Source of the DNA: Armillaria gallica
Taxonomy: Eukaryota > Basidiomycota > Agaricomycetes > Agaricales > Physalacriaceae
Reading direction: 5' to 3'
NCBI GenBank assembly: GCA_037576215.1
Contig: JBANDB010000008.1
Location: 3,286,001-3,350,000, forward strand
DNA: 64,000 nt
Made by a program: the position numbers and the translations under genes. Of the stretch, positions 23,804 to 35,184 are shown in pieces. The notes below the pieces were generated by a model. That model was not told the origin of the DNA. It made no database searches and worked only from the letters and a program-made list of their open reading frames with translations. Positions within the stretch are counted from its first letter, which is position 1. The number at the start of each line of letters is the position of its first letter.

Positions 23804-24845
23804 CTATCGCTTGATTAGACTGAGGAATTCTTCTCGAATTTTTTGATGTGTACGGAAACAGCCTAGCATACAGGATGTCACGGTGATGGCACCAGGTTTC
23901 TGAACGCCACGCATTGTCATACAGAGATGACTGAAAGAAGCATGTTGATTTATGAGAATGATTGATAGATTCAATGAATGATAACCTACGTTGCTTCCAT
24001 GACCACAGCTACCCCGCGAGGCTTTATGGCCTCTTGAATTGCAATTGCAATCTGCTTCGTTAATCGTTCCTGCACTTGCAACCGTCGACTAAAGGTTTCC
24101 GCTATTCGTGCCAGCTTAGAAAGACCTAGGACCAGTTTGTTGGGGATGTAAGCTATGGCAACCTTACGAAGGACAGAATGAGGTTGGTATGGTGACCGCG
24201 TCTAAAAGTACTGACCTTTCCGGTGAAGGGAACCAAATGATGTTCGCAGAGACTTGAAATATCAATGTCGCGAACGATGACCATTTCATCGTGGTCTTCG
24301 GCAAAGACAGCGTCGTTGATTACATCTAAAGTGACGGATGGAGATTGTTGCAAGAAGGATACAGGAGAAGTGGTACCTGCTAAGCGTTCTTCATAGCCCC
24401 TTGTCATCCACATCACTGCTTGAGCATACCGATCAGGTGTCCGCAACAGACCTTCGCGGTCAGGATCTTCTCCGATGCAGTCAAGTATAGTACGAACAGC
24501 GGCGGCGATCTTCTGTTCTCGCTCTTTCTTCTCCTCGGCTGTCGCAGTCAAACGAGAGTACGTGGACTTTGCTGTATGAATTTTCTAAGTTATTTGTGTC
24601 GATATTAGACCAATCGTAGACATACCGGGCCAACCGAGGCCATTTACATCGGGCACTAGTGTATCGACAGGTGCATGGCCTGTCAGCGGCGTCGACACTC
24701 CGGATGGAGGGCGGAATCCGTAGCCTTCGTGGACCCGATGGCTTGGGGTCGTCGTCGTCGTCAGCTCCGGGACCGTATGGAGCTCGGATATGGAATGAGC
24801 CTCCAATTTCTGGGATAACGAATTGACCAAAGCATCAGAGTCCAT
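23804..24845 (-). CDS. FOL2: GTP cyclohydrolase I (folate/pterin synthesis)
   Basis: Converts GTP to 7,8-dihydroneopterin triphosphate, the first step of folate and tetrahydropterin synthesis. The start at 24843-24845 gives [20 protein letters not shown] and a variable N-terminal extension ending NGLGWPG. After an intron: [40 protein letters not shown] and [18 protein letters not shown]. The CEHH is the zinc-site signature. The next intron leads to [20 protein letters not shown] and [20 protein letters not shown]. The last exon has [20 protein letters not shown], with the catalytic His/Cys of HLCM, and ends EEFLSLIKR at 23804-23806. Intact frame and usual length. Tail-to-tail with THO2, 204 bases apart. 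Confidence 0.95.
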
Positions 24846-25202
24846 GGTTCAACTTGTTGCCCATGAACCGTTAGTAGAATTTTTTGAAAATAAAGAATAG
24901 GGGCCCGGAAAGAGCAGGATGACATAATCCCGCTCGCATGGTACGATTTTCCCAAAAAGGAGAATTGAAGGCTCATCGCCGAACTGCGTTGTCCGGACTG
25001 ACTGTCGGGTCGCTCCTGCCCTTTGCGTCCGCCCCAGTACAGCCTTTTCTGTATCCTTTTAGATGTGTTTGCACGCGTAGCACTGCAACGGCAATGCACG
25101 TATTCCGGCACTTTTGTATATTAAATCCATGGTTGCGAATAACAAAAGACAGACGTGGGGCCTCTCATATATCTATCCCAACCTTTCTCCTCGTCCCCAG
25201 AG
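24846..25202. promoter_or_regulatory. Divergent intergenic region between GTP cyclohydrolase I and ABC gene
   Basis: About 360 bases between the two starts. No gene was recognised. The true start of the ABC gene is uncertain, so its 5' end may lie in this stretch. Confidence 0.3.
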
Positions 25203-27805
25203 ATGCATCCCCTTTCTTTCTGCCGTACCAGCATGCGCTATACCCCCTGGGCTCTCCTGCTCGCCGCCACTGACAATTTTCACAGTTCAGGCCTTTGCGA
25301 AAAAGCAGGATCCCAGTCTCTCACGTCCGGGTCGGTCTATGATGTTTGGCTGGCGTCCAGGGTAATTCCCAGCGGGAACGGGGGGACAACCACACTCGTA
25401 GCTGGCGCTCAGCGGCCTATCAATGCCGCCAATACCCATCTGGCTCTTCAAATTCTCAAACGGTGTACACCGGAACTTGTATGTGAATCAGGCACTAGTT
25501 CAAACTTTTTTTCACATCTTCATTCAAGGTTCAATGCATGTTCCAGTGCCACCCAACGAGGACTGGATGCATGTTGGCCTTCAACATGCTTCGAAGTCTG
25601 TTTCCAGCGTTCCGTGGCTATTCCCAAGTATGTCGTGGGGCATGGTTTCCCAATTAACCCTCCTAATGTCCCTTACAGGCAATGATCATTGACGAGGTAC
25701 TCGCCACTCTTTACCCTCCATAAGTCTACTCAGACGAACGTGTCAGGTCCAATCTCTCCTAACTTCTGGCATCTTCACTTGGTCTCGATTGGCGCGTCTT
25801 GTGGGCGTAGAAATTGCACGGCGGATATGCGAGAATTTGTTGGACTACATGGCGTAGGTTTGTATTCTCAACTGTTTCCATGTTTCTAACATGTCAACAG
25901 TGCTTCAAATGAGCATCTCGTTCTGGGTTCGGCGCGATTTGTCGTGGAGCGAAAACAATTGGAACAACGCATTCGCTTGGACAATCCTTCCCTCTCCGAC
26001 CCCGTTATTCGCGACCTGCTGCAAGAATCTGACATCTTCGCGCGCTCCTTCACTGGGGGTGGTTTCGGACTGATATCCCCACTCGAATTCATCCAAATTT
26101 TCGCGCTTCTCACAGAAATCGGATCACATATATGGCTGGTTCTCTCTTTGACGAGCAACGCGACACATATGGGCATATTGCTACTTTCTATACTCTCCGT
26201 CATATTTCCGCTCCTTCTTCCATGGTTTACTATGTCCCATATTGCGACAGACCTGTTGTACACACCGCAAGAATCTCGTGCAGCGCGCAGGCAGGAACAG
26301 ATGCGGAACCTCGCTTATAGCGATATGCACCGACCGGAGGTCGCATTATTCGGTCTACACGACTGGATCCTAAGCTCCTGGTCCAGAGCTTGGAAGGTTG
26401 TCTTCGCTTCGGAACAGGCTCGTTGCTCTCCCAGCTTCTCATTGCTATCCGGAAACGGTTTCACAGACCTAATTATTTCTCTTCAAAATGTTGGTCCGTC
26501 TGACACTCTCCCTCTACTCATCTGATGCATCCAGGCAGATTCCTTTCGTTCTTCTTCTCCAATCATCATCTTCCGCAACATTAGGATCTCTAACTTTATA
26601 CCGGTCATCCGTGCAATCTATCATTTATGGATTCAGGAATCTCTTGACCACTACAAGAATGGCATTTCAAACCATCTTTCTTCTCTCGGCGTTCTGCGCA
26701 AGCATGCAGATAAAGCCAAAATTACAACCACCTGAGCATGAGGCTGTCGAATACAAAAAAAGGCCTGGCGGAATTAAGATTGAAGCCAGGTGGGCAACAG
26801 CGTTTCCGAATTTTGGGTGTTATGACCTCACTGTTTCTCCGTAGAGGCTTGTCATATACGTATCCGGACAGTGTTATGCCTGCTCTGCATGACGTCAATT
26901 TCACTCTCGAGGCCGGGGAAACGCTTGCTATCGTAGGTTACAACGGCAGTGGCAAGTCAACCCTCGCCAAGATACTCCTACGCATCTGTGATTTCGACCA
27001 GGGAGGGCTATTTATTAACGGCGTCGACCTTCGAAAACACCGTGTCCCGGATTATCACAAGCGAGTGTCAGCGGTGTTTCAGGGTTTCTCAAAGTATAAC
27101 TATACCTGGAGGAAAACGTGGGACTTGGGTGTATTGACAAGATGAAGTGCCCGACGGCGATCAACGACGCCCTTCACCTCGCTCAAGCGGACGGGATCGT
27201 GAAATCCTTACCTCATGGCCTCCAAACCGTCCTTGAGGGACCTGGATTTGAAATGCTCCCGTATCCTGGAAGTCTACCATCAGGCGACCGACATCACCAC
27301 GGACTGTCGGGCGGCGAGGTGCGATTCCCATGGGACGTTTGCGTGTCCGCGTGTTGCTAATTTTGGATTTAGTGGCAGAGAGTCGCGATCGCACGGGCCT
27401 TCATCAAGGCGGTCGAACCACAAGTTGATCTACTGGTGTTCGACGAGCCGGTATGTCTGCATAGGTTCTTTTGCCGTCTGAAAAGACACTCAGATTGCTC
27501 TTTCATCCAGACGTCCTCATTAGATGCACACGCACAACATCAAATATTTGAAACCATACATAAGATAACACATACCGAAGACGGTCGACCATTGAAGACC
27601 GTTATATTTATTACACACCGACTGTCCACCGCCCGTCGAGCCGACAAGGTCGCAATGATGGAGAATGGGGTAAGTCACTCCGGCATCACCTGTTAAAACA
27701 TTTCATTGACGGATTGTCTTTTAGACCATTTGTGAATTCGGGACGCACGAAGAACTGTTACGCCTAAATGGCAAATACGCAACGTTATACCATCAATCTG
27801 TGTAG
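25203..27805 (+). CDS. ABC transporter-like ATPase with N-terminal membrane region
   Basis: This is a half-size ABC protein of the HlyB/MDR-like fungal group; substrate unknown. The N-terminal half has hydrophobic helices (FIQIFALLTEIGSHIWLVLS; MGILLLSILSVIFPLLLPWF) and the linker DLLYTPQESRAARRQEQMRN. The nucleotide-binding domain starts with LSYTYPDSVMPALHDVNFTL. Walker A is GYNGSGKST, the Q-loop is VFQGFSKYNYT, the signature is GLSGGE, Walker B is VDLLVFDEP, the D-loop is TSSLDAHAQH and the H-loop is TVIFITHRLSTARRADKVAM. The end is THEELLRLNGKYATLYHQSV with the stop at 27803-27805. A C is probably missing at about 27105, where the frame should continue as TLEENVGLGCIDKMK. I chose the ATG at 25203 only because the frame opens there; the 5' exons are uncertain. 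Confidence 0.75.
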
Positions 27806-27932
27806 TAAAGCACAAGACAACCACTGGAGTATTCATACACTAACTACTGTAGTAAGATACCAAGATAATCCATTCATTAATACAAACCATGTATTTTCAA
27901 TTTCCGTTGTCGGCTAATACAATGTATAATAG

Positions 27933-30900
27933 TTAAATCTCCTGCATCGAATGGTCGAGATATACGGCAAAACCGTCGGAAAGATATACATCAACGGAAC
28001 CATCTCCACCGGTCGTCAAAGGCGTTGATCGCTCCGAAGTCCCATGGATGCCAGCCAACAGACCGACATTCTTGATGCCTTGGACCAATGAAGGTACTTG
28101 CAACTAATCAATTCAACCGTTTAGAGCGCGTGAAAATATATCAAGAGACGCAATGACGAACCAAGAGATCGGCATCAACGATAACACCCAAAAGATTATT
28201 GATCCGCGCAAACTCAACTGCTTCCCCAAGACTACAGAACCTTCCATCATCTTCGTCTTCAAGCGTAAACGGCGATGGACTAGACAAGAAAATGTCCTTC
28301 TTTCCACAATGAGAAGCGAAGAAAACAGGGTCTGAGGACATCACCGCGTTAGTGACGGACAGCAAACTGACATGCATTACACGAACAATTCGGTTGTTTC
28401 CAGTTCAGGGCAGCGCAGACATCCGGTGAAAACGACGTAAAGACGATTCTCCGTCGGGGAAGTCGGCCGTCAGGTGTGGAGGTGTAATAGATTGTCCTTA
28501 AAACCGAATCTACAAAACTGTTGAGATCTAGCCGACTTAGACAATATCGTTCCCGGATTTTGGGCGAGGGATAAGCCAGTTCTAAACTGATGCCGATGTT
28601 AGGGGGAAGTATCTTTAGATCCAATCAGCGAAGAAAGTAGAGACTAGTATAGAAAAGGAAACTACCTTCAACAACTGTGAGAGAGACATCATGGACCAAA
28701 ATACAAAAGCCGGCCAATCAGTTACTGATGACGCGGTAACGTTATCAACATTCCGTCCAAGGCGTTCTGCAAGAGCCTCGAACTGCGCCAATGTAACATC
28801 ACACACACTAAGATTGAAGTTGGACTCGGGGAGACGCCAGTGTGAGAACACTACAGGTATAGAATCCCGCGTGACCTGAACAGTAACATAGAGATACTTT
28901 CCTCTCAGTGAAGAGATCGTCGAAGACTGGCTGCCGGCTCCGGATATGGAGTGCGTCGAAGGAGACGTCTGTGTGGAACCCACAAGACCTGACCGGTACG
29001 GCGATGTCGAGATAGGCTGTTGTATTGAAGAAGAAATTGTCGATTTCCAGTAGGTTTCGACGTCGCCTCCCACTTCAAGCGTTACGCCGTTGAAAGATGT
29101 GATGACGTTGACTTCGAAAGTGACCTTTTCCCTTGAATGTTAGAATCTTCTGCGACGTAAAGAACATATGCTTACCTCTCCAACGACGTGAAGCCTGTTG
29201 TCCATGATAGGAAGTGTAAAGGACTGGTTATTCTCGATATCCGTAAAGAGCGAAGGAAGTGCCACGGCACGCCCGATAGTTTTCGTCCCAAAATTGGGAT
29301 AGATGGAAAACTCCAAGCATAGACTATTGAGGTTAGGTATCTGGAATATAAATACGCCCTTGTCGTCTCTCTGGGGCAACGATATGCTATACGGCGCGGA
29401 GTTCACATCTGGACTCTTGGTTGTGATGACAAGTTTGAGTGGCGCGGTCTTCAGTAGATATTCGTCACGGAAGGCGGGACTTATCAGACGATGGTGCAAC
29501 CTGACGCTAGGCGTTTGGTTGCGAGAAGTATTTCCCACAGTCACTTGGACCAAATGACTACGATCCAAGTAGTTATGTCCATACACGCGATGAGGCATGA
29601 TCGGTGGAGGCAACGAAAGGGAGGGAATCATGTCGATCTCGAACTCTTTAGTATGTCCCTCCTGATCTGAATTGGGCGAAACGTCTGGCATCGCGACGAT
29701 TTCTGCTACAGCCGGTATGCGAGCTGAGGCTTCAAGAAGGCGATTGAGGCATTCATGATGGCCATACCACGCAGCATAGTGTATGGGTAAATGCTCCAGT
29801 TCATCAGTCTGAAAGACTCTGCTGCCCGCCTCCAAGAGAATAGAAACGCATGCCTCATGTCCATACCGCGAGCCATGGAACAAGGGTGTCCATTCATGAT
29901 ACTTATCGGGCATATCCCAACCGTCATGGTGCAGCAGGATTTTGCACACTTCAGCATGACCTTCACGCGCGGCTAGGTGCATGGGGTATTCGCCGTTGCT
30001 ATTAGGCAAACACTTGGCACCACGTTTGAGCAACAAGACGACAATGTCGACATAGCCGCATTGGCTAGCAAGGGACAGAGGTATAAGATCCCCGCCCGGC
30101 GTAGCGGGTTCTGGGGGTATCTCGTGCTCGAGAAGCACTTCAACACACCCGACGCATCCGCGTAAGGTAGCGTACACCAATGGACTGTAATTGTCGATGT
30201 CCAGATTATTCAGAGGTAGTCCTGTTTCCAATAATCGACGACATATAGCTGCATGTCCATTCATTGCGGCATAATGAAGAGCTGTTCGACCATACACATC
30301 AACTTTGTCGATCGGGACTTGCTTCTCTATGCAGAGATTGACCAATCGAGGTGTGCCTGCCATGGCAGCCTCGTGCAAGCACGTACGTCCATTGATGTCG
30401 TCAATAAAGTGAAAGTCAAACGGGGAGGACAGGGAGGACAAGATAAGATCTGCAAACTCGGGTGGAGCTTCGATGATGACATTCCAGAGTATGCGGGCGA
30501 CATTATTTGACGTGCCAGGTTCTTGAGTGAGGACGTCGGAGTAGCGCACGCAGTCTGCGATAGCGGCTGGGTCGGCACTCGTGACAGCCTTGCGTAGGTT
30601 CTTTTCAAGGTCGTGAAATGGGCCTACGTGTGGTGTTCGTTCAGTCATTAACTGCTGCGTGAAGATGTCATTTGCGCCTGGTCCTTCGAACTTGAGACCC
30701 GACGAAAGATCCGTGATATCAAGAAGACAGGCGGCGACCGTATCAGAAAGTTCTGAGATAAGCTACGGGGGGATTTGATTTTAGAACTGCGTGTGCAAGG
30801 TAGCACAAGACAAGACGGACCTGGCGGTTGAATACAGGCTGGACATCAACCTGCCTGGCGAGATACAGCTCCTTGGTTGTCGACTTTGACCGCTTGTCGA

Positions 30901-31618
30901 ACTTTTTGAGAATTTTACGAAACCCAGTGGCGTTTATCTCGACGAATTGCTAGAAACGTCCTTAAGGGCGTGAGCCTCATGGAGACGTTGCATGATCTCT
31001 ACCTGCAGTTTCCCAAGGTCACGCTCGAGAAGTCGGAAACCTTCCTCGACGGCGCTCCATTCAACGTGAGTTTGGGTGGAATCGTTGACTGCATCGGGGA
31101 GACCCCTCATAGCGGCGGCGCGGCGTTTAGAAAGTAGAGTCTCCAGCCGCAGCTGCAATTCGGCCTCCTTTTGTAGGTAGAAAGCATTGATCTTGGACGC
31201 GAGAATGAGCATAAGCATGGGGGCAATGGCCGTCACGCACCTTTTCCAATTCTCGTTCAAGTTTGAAGAAGAAAGCCGCTTTGTGAGCTCGAAAATCAAG
31301 GCTTCGATCCTCATCCAGCCCAGATTCGGAGAAGATTGGTGGATGACCCGGGTCCTCCTCGAGCGACGCGCCAAATTGCTCGCCAGGGGCTGATGACTGG
31401 TTCCATGGACGCAAGCCCAAGGCTAACGCAGCTGCCTCGGAAGCTGGACGGTTGGCAGCAAGAGAAGAAATGATTTTCTTGAGAAATTTGTAGTCAAGGT
31501 AGTACGCGGACCATCCTGGTACTTGGTGAGATTGGATGTGCTTGCCAAACTGGAATGAAATCAGAAGCAAGTTGGGGTAAGGACGGTGCAAGTAAGGCTG
31601 GCCTTCATTGCTGGACGG
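27933..31618 (-). CDS. PHO81: PHO81-type phosphate regulator: SPX, ankyrin repeats, GDPD domain
   Basis: A CDK inhibitor of the phosphate-starvation pathway: the SPX domain senses inositol pyrophosphates and the ankyrin region binds the Pho80-Pho85 type kinase. The N-terminus MK (31613-31618) joins FGKHIQSHQVPGWSAYYLDY and KFLKKIISSLAANRP, the SPX start. Further SPX helices: HKAAFFFKLERELEK, NAFYLQKEAELQLRLETLLS and EINATGFRKILKKFDKRSKS. From about 30,400 to 29,700 there are seven ankyrin units, for example NGRTCLHEAAMAGTPRLVNL and VYGRTALHYAAMNGHAAICR. The C-terminal GDPD-like part carries KYLYVTVQVTRDSIPVVFSH, ISLELAYPSPKIRERYCLSR and FASHCGKKDIFL. It lacks the usual HRG and E.D catalytic set, so it is probably non-enzymatic, as in yeast Pho81. 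The end is DHSMQEI at 27933-27935. The first intron needs a GC donor. Confidence 0.9.
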
Positions 31619-31898
31619 TCGCGTGCGCGACAAAGGAACGGTTAGGGAGAGACAACAAGACGGAATAAGGTAGGTGGCAGAATGGTGGTCATAGGGAAGT
31701 CGGAAGCGTGGGCAAACATGCCGTCGGAACAACCAAACGTCAATTCAAAAATTCAAACTTTTATTCACAAACGTGGTTCCTTCTGGTTCCATCCAGGTCA
31801 AAGCAATCGATTTACATGCAAGTACGGTAACGTATTCTCGACTTTATCTACCTCCATTCCATCGATAACACGCAAATCACGACGAACGTGCACCGTGT

Positions 31899-33248
31899 TT
31901 ACACCAGCACTTTGCGAAGCTGCCATACCCTTGAAGGGAGGAGCGTTATTGGGCACTTTCCATGCTTCTCTATGTGATCATATGCGCATCGGTAGCAAAA
32001 CACATAGCCAGAAGGAAGAGCCGTGGCATTGTTAATACTCTTCTGACAGAGGGGGCATATTCCGTATTTCTGTTTATCGAAGGGAATACCTTGCGGATGC
32101 GGAGGTAACATGCGCGGAGGCGGAACAGCGGGTCCCAACGGAGACGTTGACAAAGACCGCGCAGGAGAGCCAGGCGAGTACCACCATTCCAGGAATTTTA
32201 TGAAGAAGACGGCCGTTGGAAGGAGAAGCCGCAGGGAATCGAGAAGGAGTTGCGGTGAGGACCTTAGTAGTTGGCGTAGTCTACCCCCCTTGGCATCAGG
32301 CGCTTTTTGAACGGCTTTCAGGCTTGCAGCACGCTATACAGAATGTCAGTTTCGTCTCCGAGCATTGAGAAGCATCCTTACCAGGTCTTCTATCCCCAGC
32401 CGACGTAGATCTACGCCCATCCACGCCAGCCATGGTCGGTAGAAAGGTGTCTGGTCAAAGAGGTATGCAACGTTATAGGCCAGTAGCCAGACTTCGAAAC
32501 CTGCATTGCACCAAGGGTACAAAACCTTGTATGTCCGTCGCAACCAGCCTTTGAATGACTGCGAGATTCGTAAGCCGAAGCTTCAAGGACGGTCACAGCA
32601 CACACATACCTGATCAGTCAACATTCGAACTTGATGCACATCTGCTCCGTCGTTGAGAACATCAGAACTGATACCTCCACCCAAATCTTCAAAATAATCC
32701 TGCGCTTTGGCACGTAGATATGGTACACCCACCTAGGCATAGTTAAGCCAACCAGAAGAGCTCTAAACAAGGAGATGACGTACCAAGAAGAGAAGAGACC
32801 GCCATATCTCTTGCCGCCGAAGCTTCTCTCCTGCTGGCACTCCCCCCGTAGCAGCTTTCTCTCTCTCAGCCTCGATGTACGGCCGTCGTCTTCGTTTCAG
32901 CCCGTAAAAGTTCTCCGAGAAGGATGCGCCTGTTCTTCCTCTAAGCCGAACGGATAGCTAGGATGTAGTAGTAGCATACCATGGTTTTTGAGATAGTGCC
33001 GTTCCACTACGAACATAAGGGCAGCATAAAACTCCTCATGGCGATTCACAATACGCAGAAGATATCGGGGATATCGTTGGGCAAAGACCTGCAGCCTAGT
33101 AAGACGAGTAAGAAGCGAAGACGGGGCGACTCACGGCTAGGACATATTTGAGTGCTGGTTGCAGCAAATCTCTGAGCTGCTCTTGAGATACCAACTCGAA
33201 AAGCGAAGGCTTGAGGGTATCGACGCCGACATTATTGAAGAACTCCAT
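31899..33248 (-). CDS. PEX12: Peroxisomal RING E3 ligase component PEX12
   Basis: Membrane RING subunit of the PEX2-PEX10-PEX12 complex that ubiquitinates PEX5 for receptor recycling. The start at 33246-33248 gives MEFFNNVGVDTLKPSLFELV with SQEQLRDLLQPALKYVLA, then QRYPRYLLRIVNRHEEFYAA. The middle has GLKRRRRPYIEAER and KLRRREIWRSLLFLVGVPYL. The second membrane region is RTYKVLYPWCNAGFEVWLLA with NVAYLFDQTPFYRPWL. The C-terminal RING is YGICPLCQKSINNATALPSG, YVFCYRCAYDHIEKHGKCPI and ends QLRKVLV at 31899-31901. As in other PEX12 proteins the RING has an incomplete zinc-ligand set. The transposon island begins about 40 bases upstream of this start codon. Confidence 0.93.
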
Positions 33249-33660
33249 ATTGCCCGGGGTCAACCCGCGTCCCTCATCGTTGGAAGACGCAGCGTTCCGC
33301 CACGGCTCAGCTCGGAGTCGTCGAGCGGAGTCGAGTCGCACTGAGCGGAGTCACAAAAATGACTCGGGCCCAAAACGGCTTGACTCGGCTTCGACTCGAC
33401 TTTTGATGTGGGCACCGGCAACGCCCGGTTCTGGAACGTGAGCTGACTAAGCTCATTTTTGGCTATTCTGACGGCAAATCAATGTTAATCTCATTGAAGT
33501 GTGATGAGCAGCACGGACCCTTGTTAATTGGCCTTTTTTGCTGTGTGGACTGACATTTGGTGGTACCAGAGTATCTTTGAAAGTTAGGATGGCGTCTCAT
33601 GAAGGTTCTGTGTGCTTGAAAGGTGTGCAAAAGTGCAAAAAGCTGTGTAAATGTTTGTTT

Positions 33661-33980
33661 GGTTATATTTGCAAAGCCTTCGGATTGCTCATCCAAATGG
33701 ACCTGGTACAGGCTTCCACAGACCTCGTATCACTTCGAAAAAATTACAGAATATCATTTAAAAATGAACTACATGTTTTCTTCAGAGCACTTTCTAACAA
33801 AAGCATTTTAAATGCTATAAGGTTATATTTGCAAAGCCTTTGGACTGCTCATCCAAATGGACCTGGTACAGGCTTCCACAGACCTTGTATCACTTCGAAG
33901 AAATTACAGAATATCATTTAAAAATAAACTACATGTTTTCTTCAGAGCACTTTTTAAAAAAAAGCATTTTAAATGCTATA
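33661..33980 (+). repeat. Two tandem copies of a 160-bp AT-rich repeat
   Basis: Each unit starts ggttatatttgcaaagcctt and ends aagcattttaaatgctataa: copy 1 is about 33661-33820 and copy 2 about 33821-33980. The two differ by scattered substitutions only (for example cttcggattgctc versus ctttggactgctc). The phrase catgttttcttcag inside each unit recurs as its reverse complement at about 34026-34039. The repeat lies inside the transposon island. Confidence 0.9.
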
Positions 33981-34335
33981 AATGCGATGAAACTATGGTA
34001 AACAGGGGTCTAAAAAATAAATTGCCCTGAAGAAAACATGTAAAATTGTGTCCTGAGTAAAATGTTCCTGCAAAAGTACTCGTGAATCTTCTTCCTTCGA
34101 GCTGCAGAAGGTGCATCCATGGAACTCACATATATTGGGCCCTGATCGAGATCGCTCGGAGCGCGAATTTTGGCGGGGGTTGCCGGTGCCCATTTGATGG
34201 CTTGAAGCCGGCCGAGCGAACAACTCCATCCAATTTTGGAAGAGTTATCTCTACCTCGTCCTAGTGGGCATAGACCGTGATTTATGTGCACCTGATATTG
34301 AGCTGATATGATTTTGTCTGCCTTAGAGTGACCAC

Positions 34336-34755
34336 TAGGGCTGTGCAAAAAACTCCATCCAGACTTTCTTACAGGTAAATTACATCGGCATCTTGGCGAG
34401 TCGTTTTGTGCAGGTAATTTACATGTAAATAACGTATCACATGACTATTTCGCTGGTGACTCAAAAAATTTCCCTTGCTGCTGCAAGATCGGCGTGACAT
34501 GCTGGAGGCTGCTGCCAAAGGTGTATCTCTCACTACAGAGTGCTCCTGCGCTCATGTTTTGCTCATAGACACAAGACATGTACTTGCGGGCTACTATACA
34601 TGCCTTCCCTAGGCCTCTATCTATGCACATGATTTTGTAATTAACCAACAAAAATCTGGGCCTCTGAGCTCACATGTAAATAACATGTAAAAAACGTGTA
34701 AATTACAGTAAAAAACAAATTTTGTAAAAAAGTAGTACTTTTTTGCTCAACCCTA
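34336..34755. mobile_element. hAT-type MITE with perfect 8-bp target-site duplication, nested
   Basis: A 420-bp AT-rich element without coding capacity. Left terminal sequence: TAGGGCTGTGCAAAAAA. The right end in reverse complement: TAGGGTTGAGCAAAAAA. That is 15 of 17 positions identical. The flanks are an identical 8-base direct duplication GTGACCAC at 34328-34335 and 34756-34763. An 8-base duplication with TAGGG-type ends fits the hAT superfamily. The interior holds repeated acatgtaaat/gtaaattac motifs. It inserted into the larger element at 33290-35184, so it is younger than that one. Confidence 0.88.
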
Positions 34756-35184
34756 GTGACCACCACTTGGTACCCTCCCTTTTGATGAATTACTGATCAT
34801 CGGTATTCAAACGGCAGGTAGGCATCCAAATTAAGTAACGTGAGAAAATAATATTTAAATCGCCGTATTTTTGCCGCCCTACGTTCTCATGCCAACTAGT
34901 TTCAGTGCTTGCTATATGTATACCCCTCACAACTTGAGAAAAGCATGAAAATTACATACAACTACATTTATGATGGCATTTCGAGCTATCTTTGCATATA
35001 AATCATCAGTTATTGAAGTGTACTTTTTGCACTTTCCTATTTGGGTAGGCGATCAATGACTCGTCGAAGCTCGGTGACTTGGAGCCGAGTCGAGCCGAAG
35101 TCAATCATTGACTTCGGAGTCGATCTGGAGCCGAGTCATCCGAAGTCAAGCCAAGTCGAGTCGAGTCGAGCCGTGGCAACACTA

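Larger units (their letters stand above)
33290..35184. mobile_element. Non-autonomous hAT-like DNA transposon (composite, degraded)
   Basis: A region of about 1.9 kb with no long ORF, bounded by related inverted ends. The left end is CAGCGTTCCGCCACGGCTC (33290-33308). The right end, read in reverse complement from 35184, is TAGTGTTGCCACGGCTC. Inside each end is a subterminal zone of many GAGTCG/CGACTC and GAGCCGAGTC repeats on both strands (33,305-33,410 and 35,045-35,175), a pattern seen in hAT-type element ends. No clear 8-base target duplication flanks it (ggaagacg versus tctggaga), so the exact boundaries are uncertain or the duplication has decayed. It contains a tandem repeat and a nested MITE, listed separately, and sits in the upstream region of PEX12. 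Confidence 0.6.

Noticed and set aside
33538..33921. Plus-strand frame of 127 codons over the 160-bp tandem repeat
   Set aside because: The protein repeats itself only because the DNA is a tandem repeat; AT-rich transposon sequence, not a gene.
33661..33980. Possible CRISPR-like array
   Set aside because: Only two units, 160 bp each with no spacers, in a eukaryotic genome; a simple tandem repeat.
34445..34651. Minus-strand frame inside the MITE
   Set aside because: It lies wholly within the non-coding hAT MITE and has no transposase similarity.
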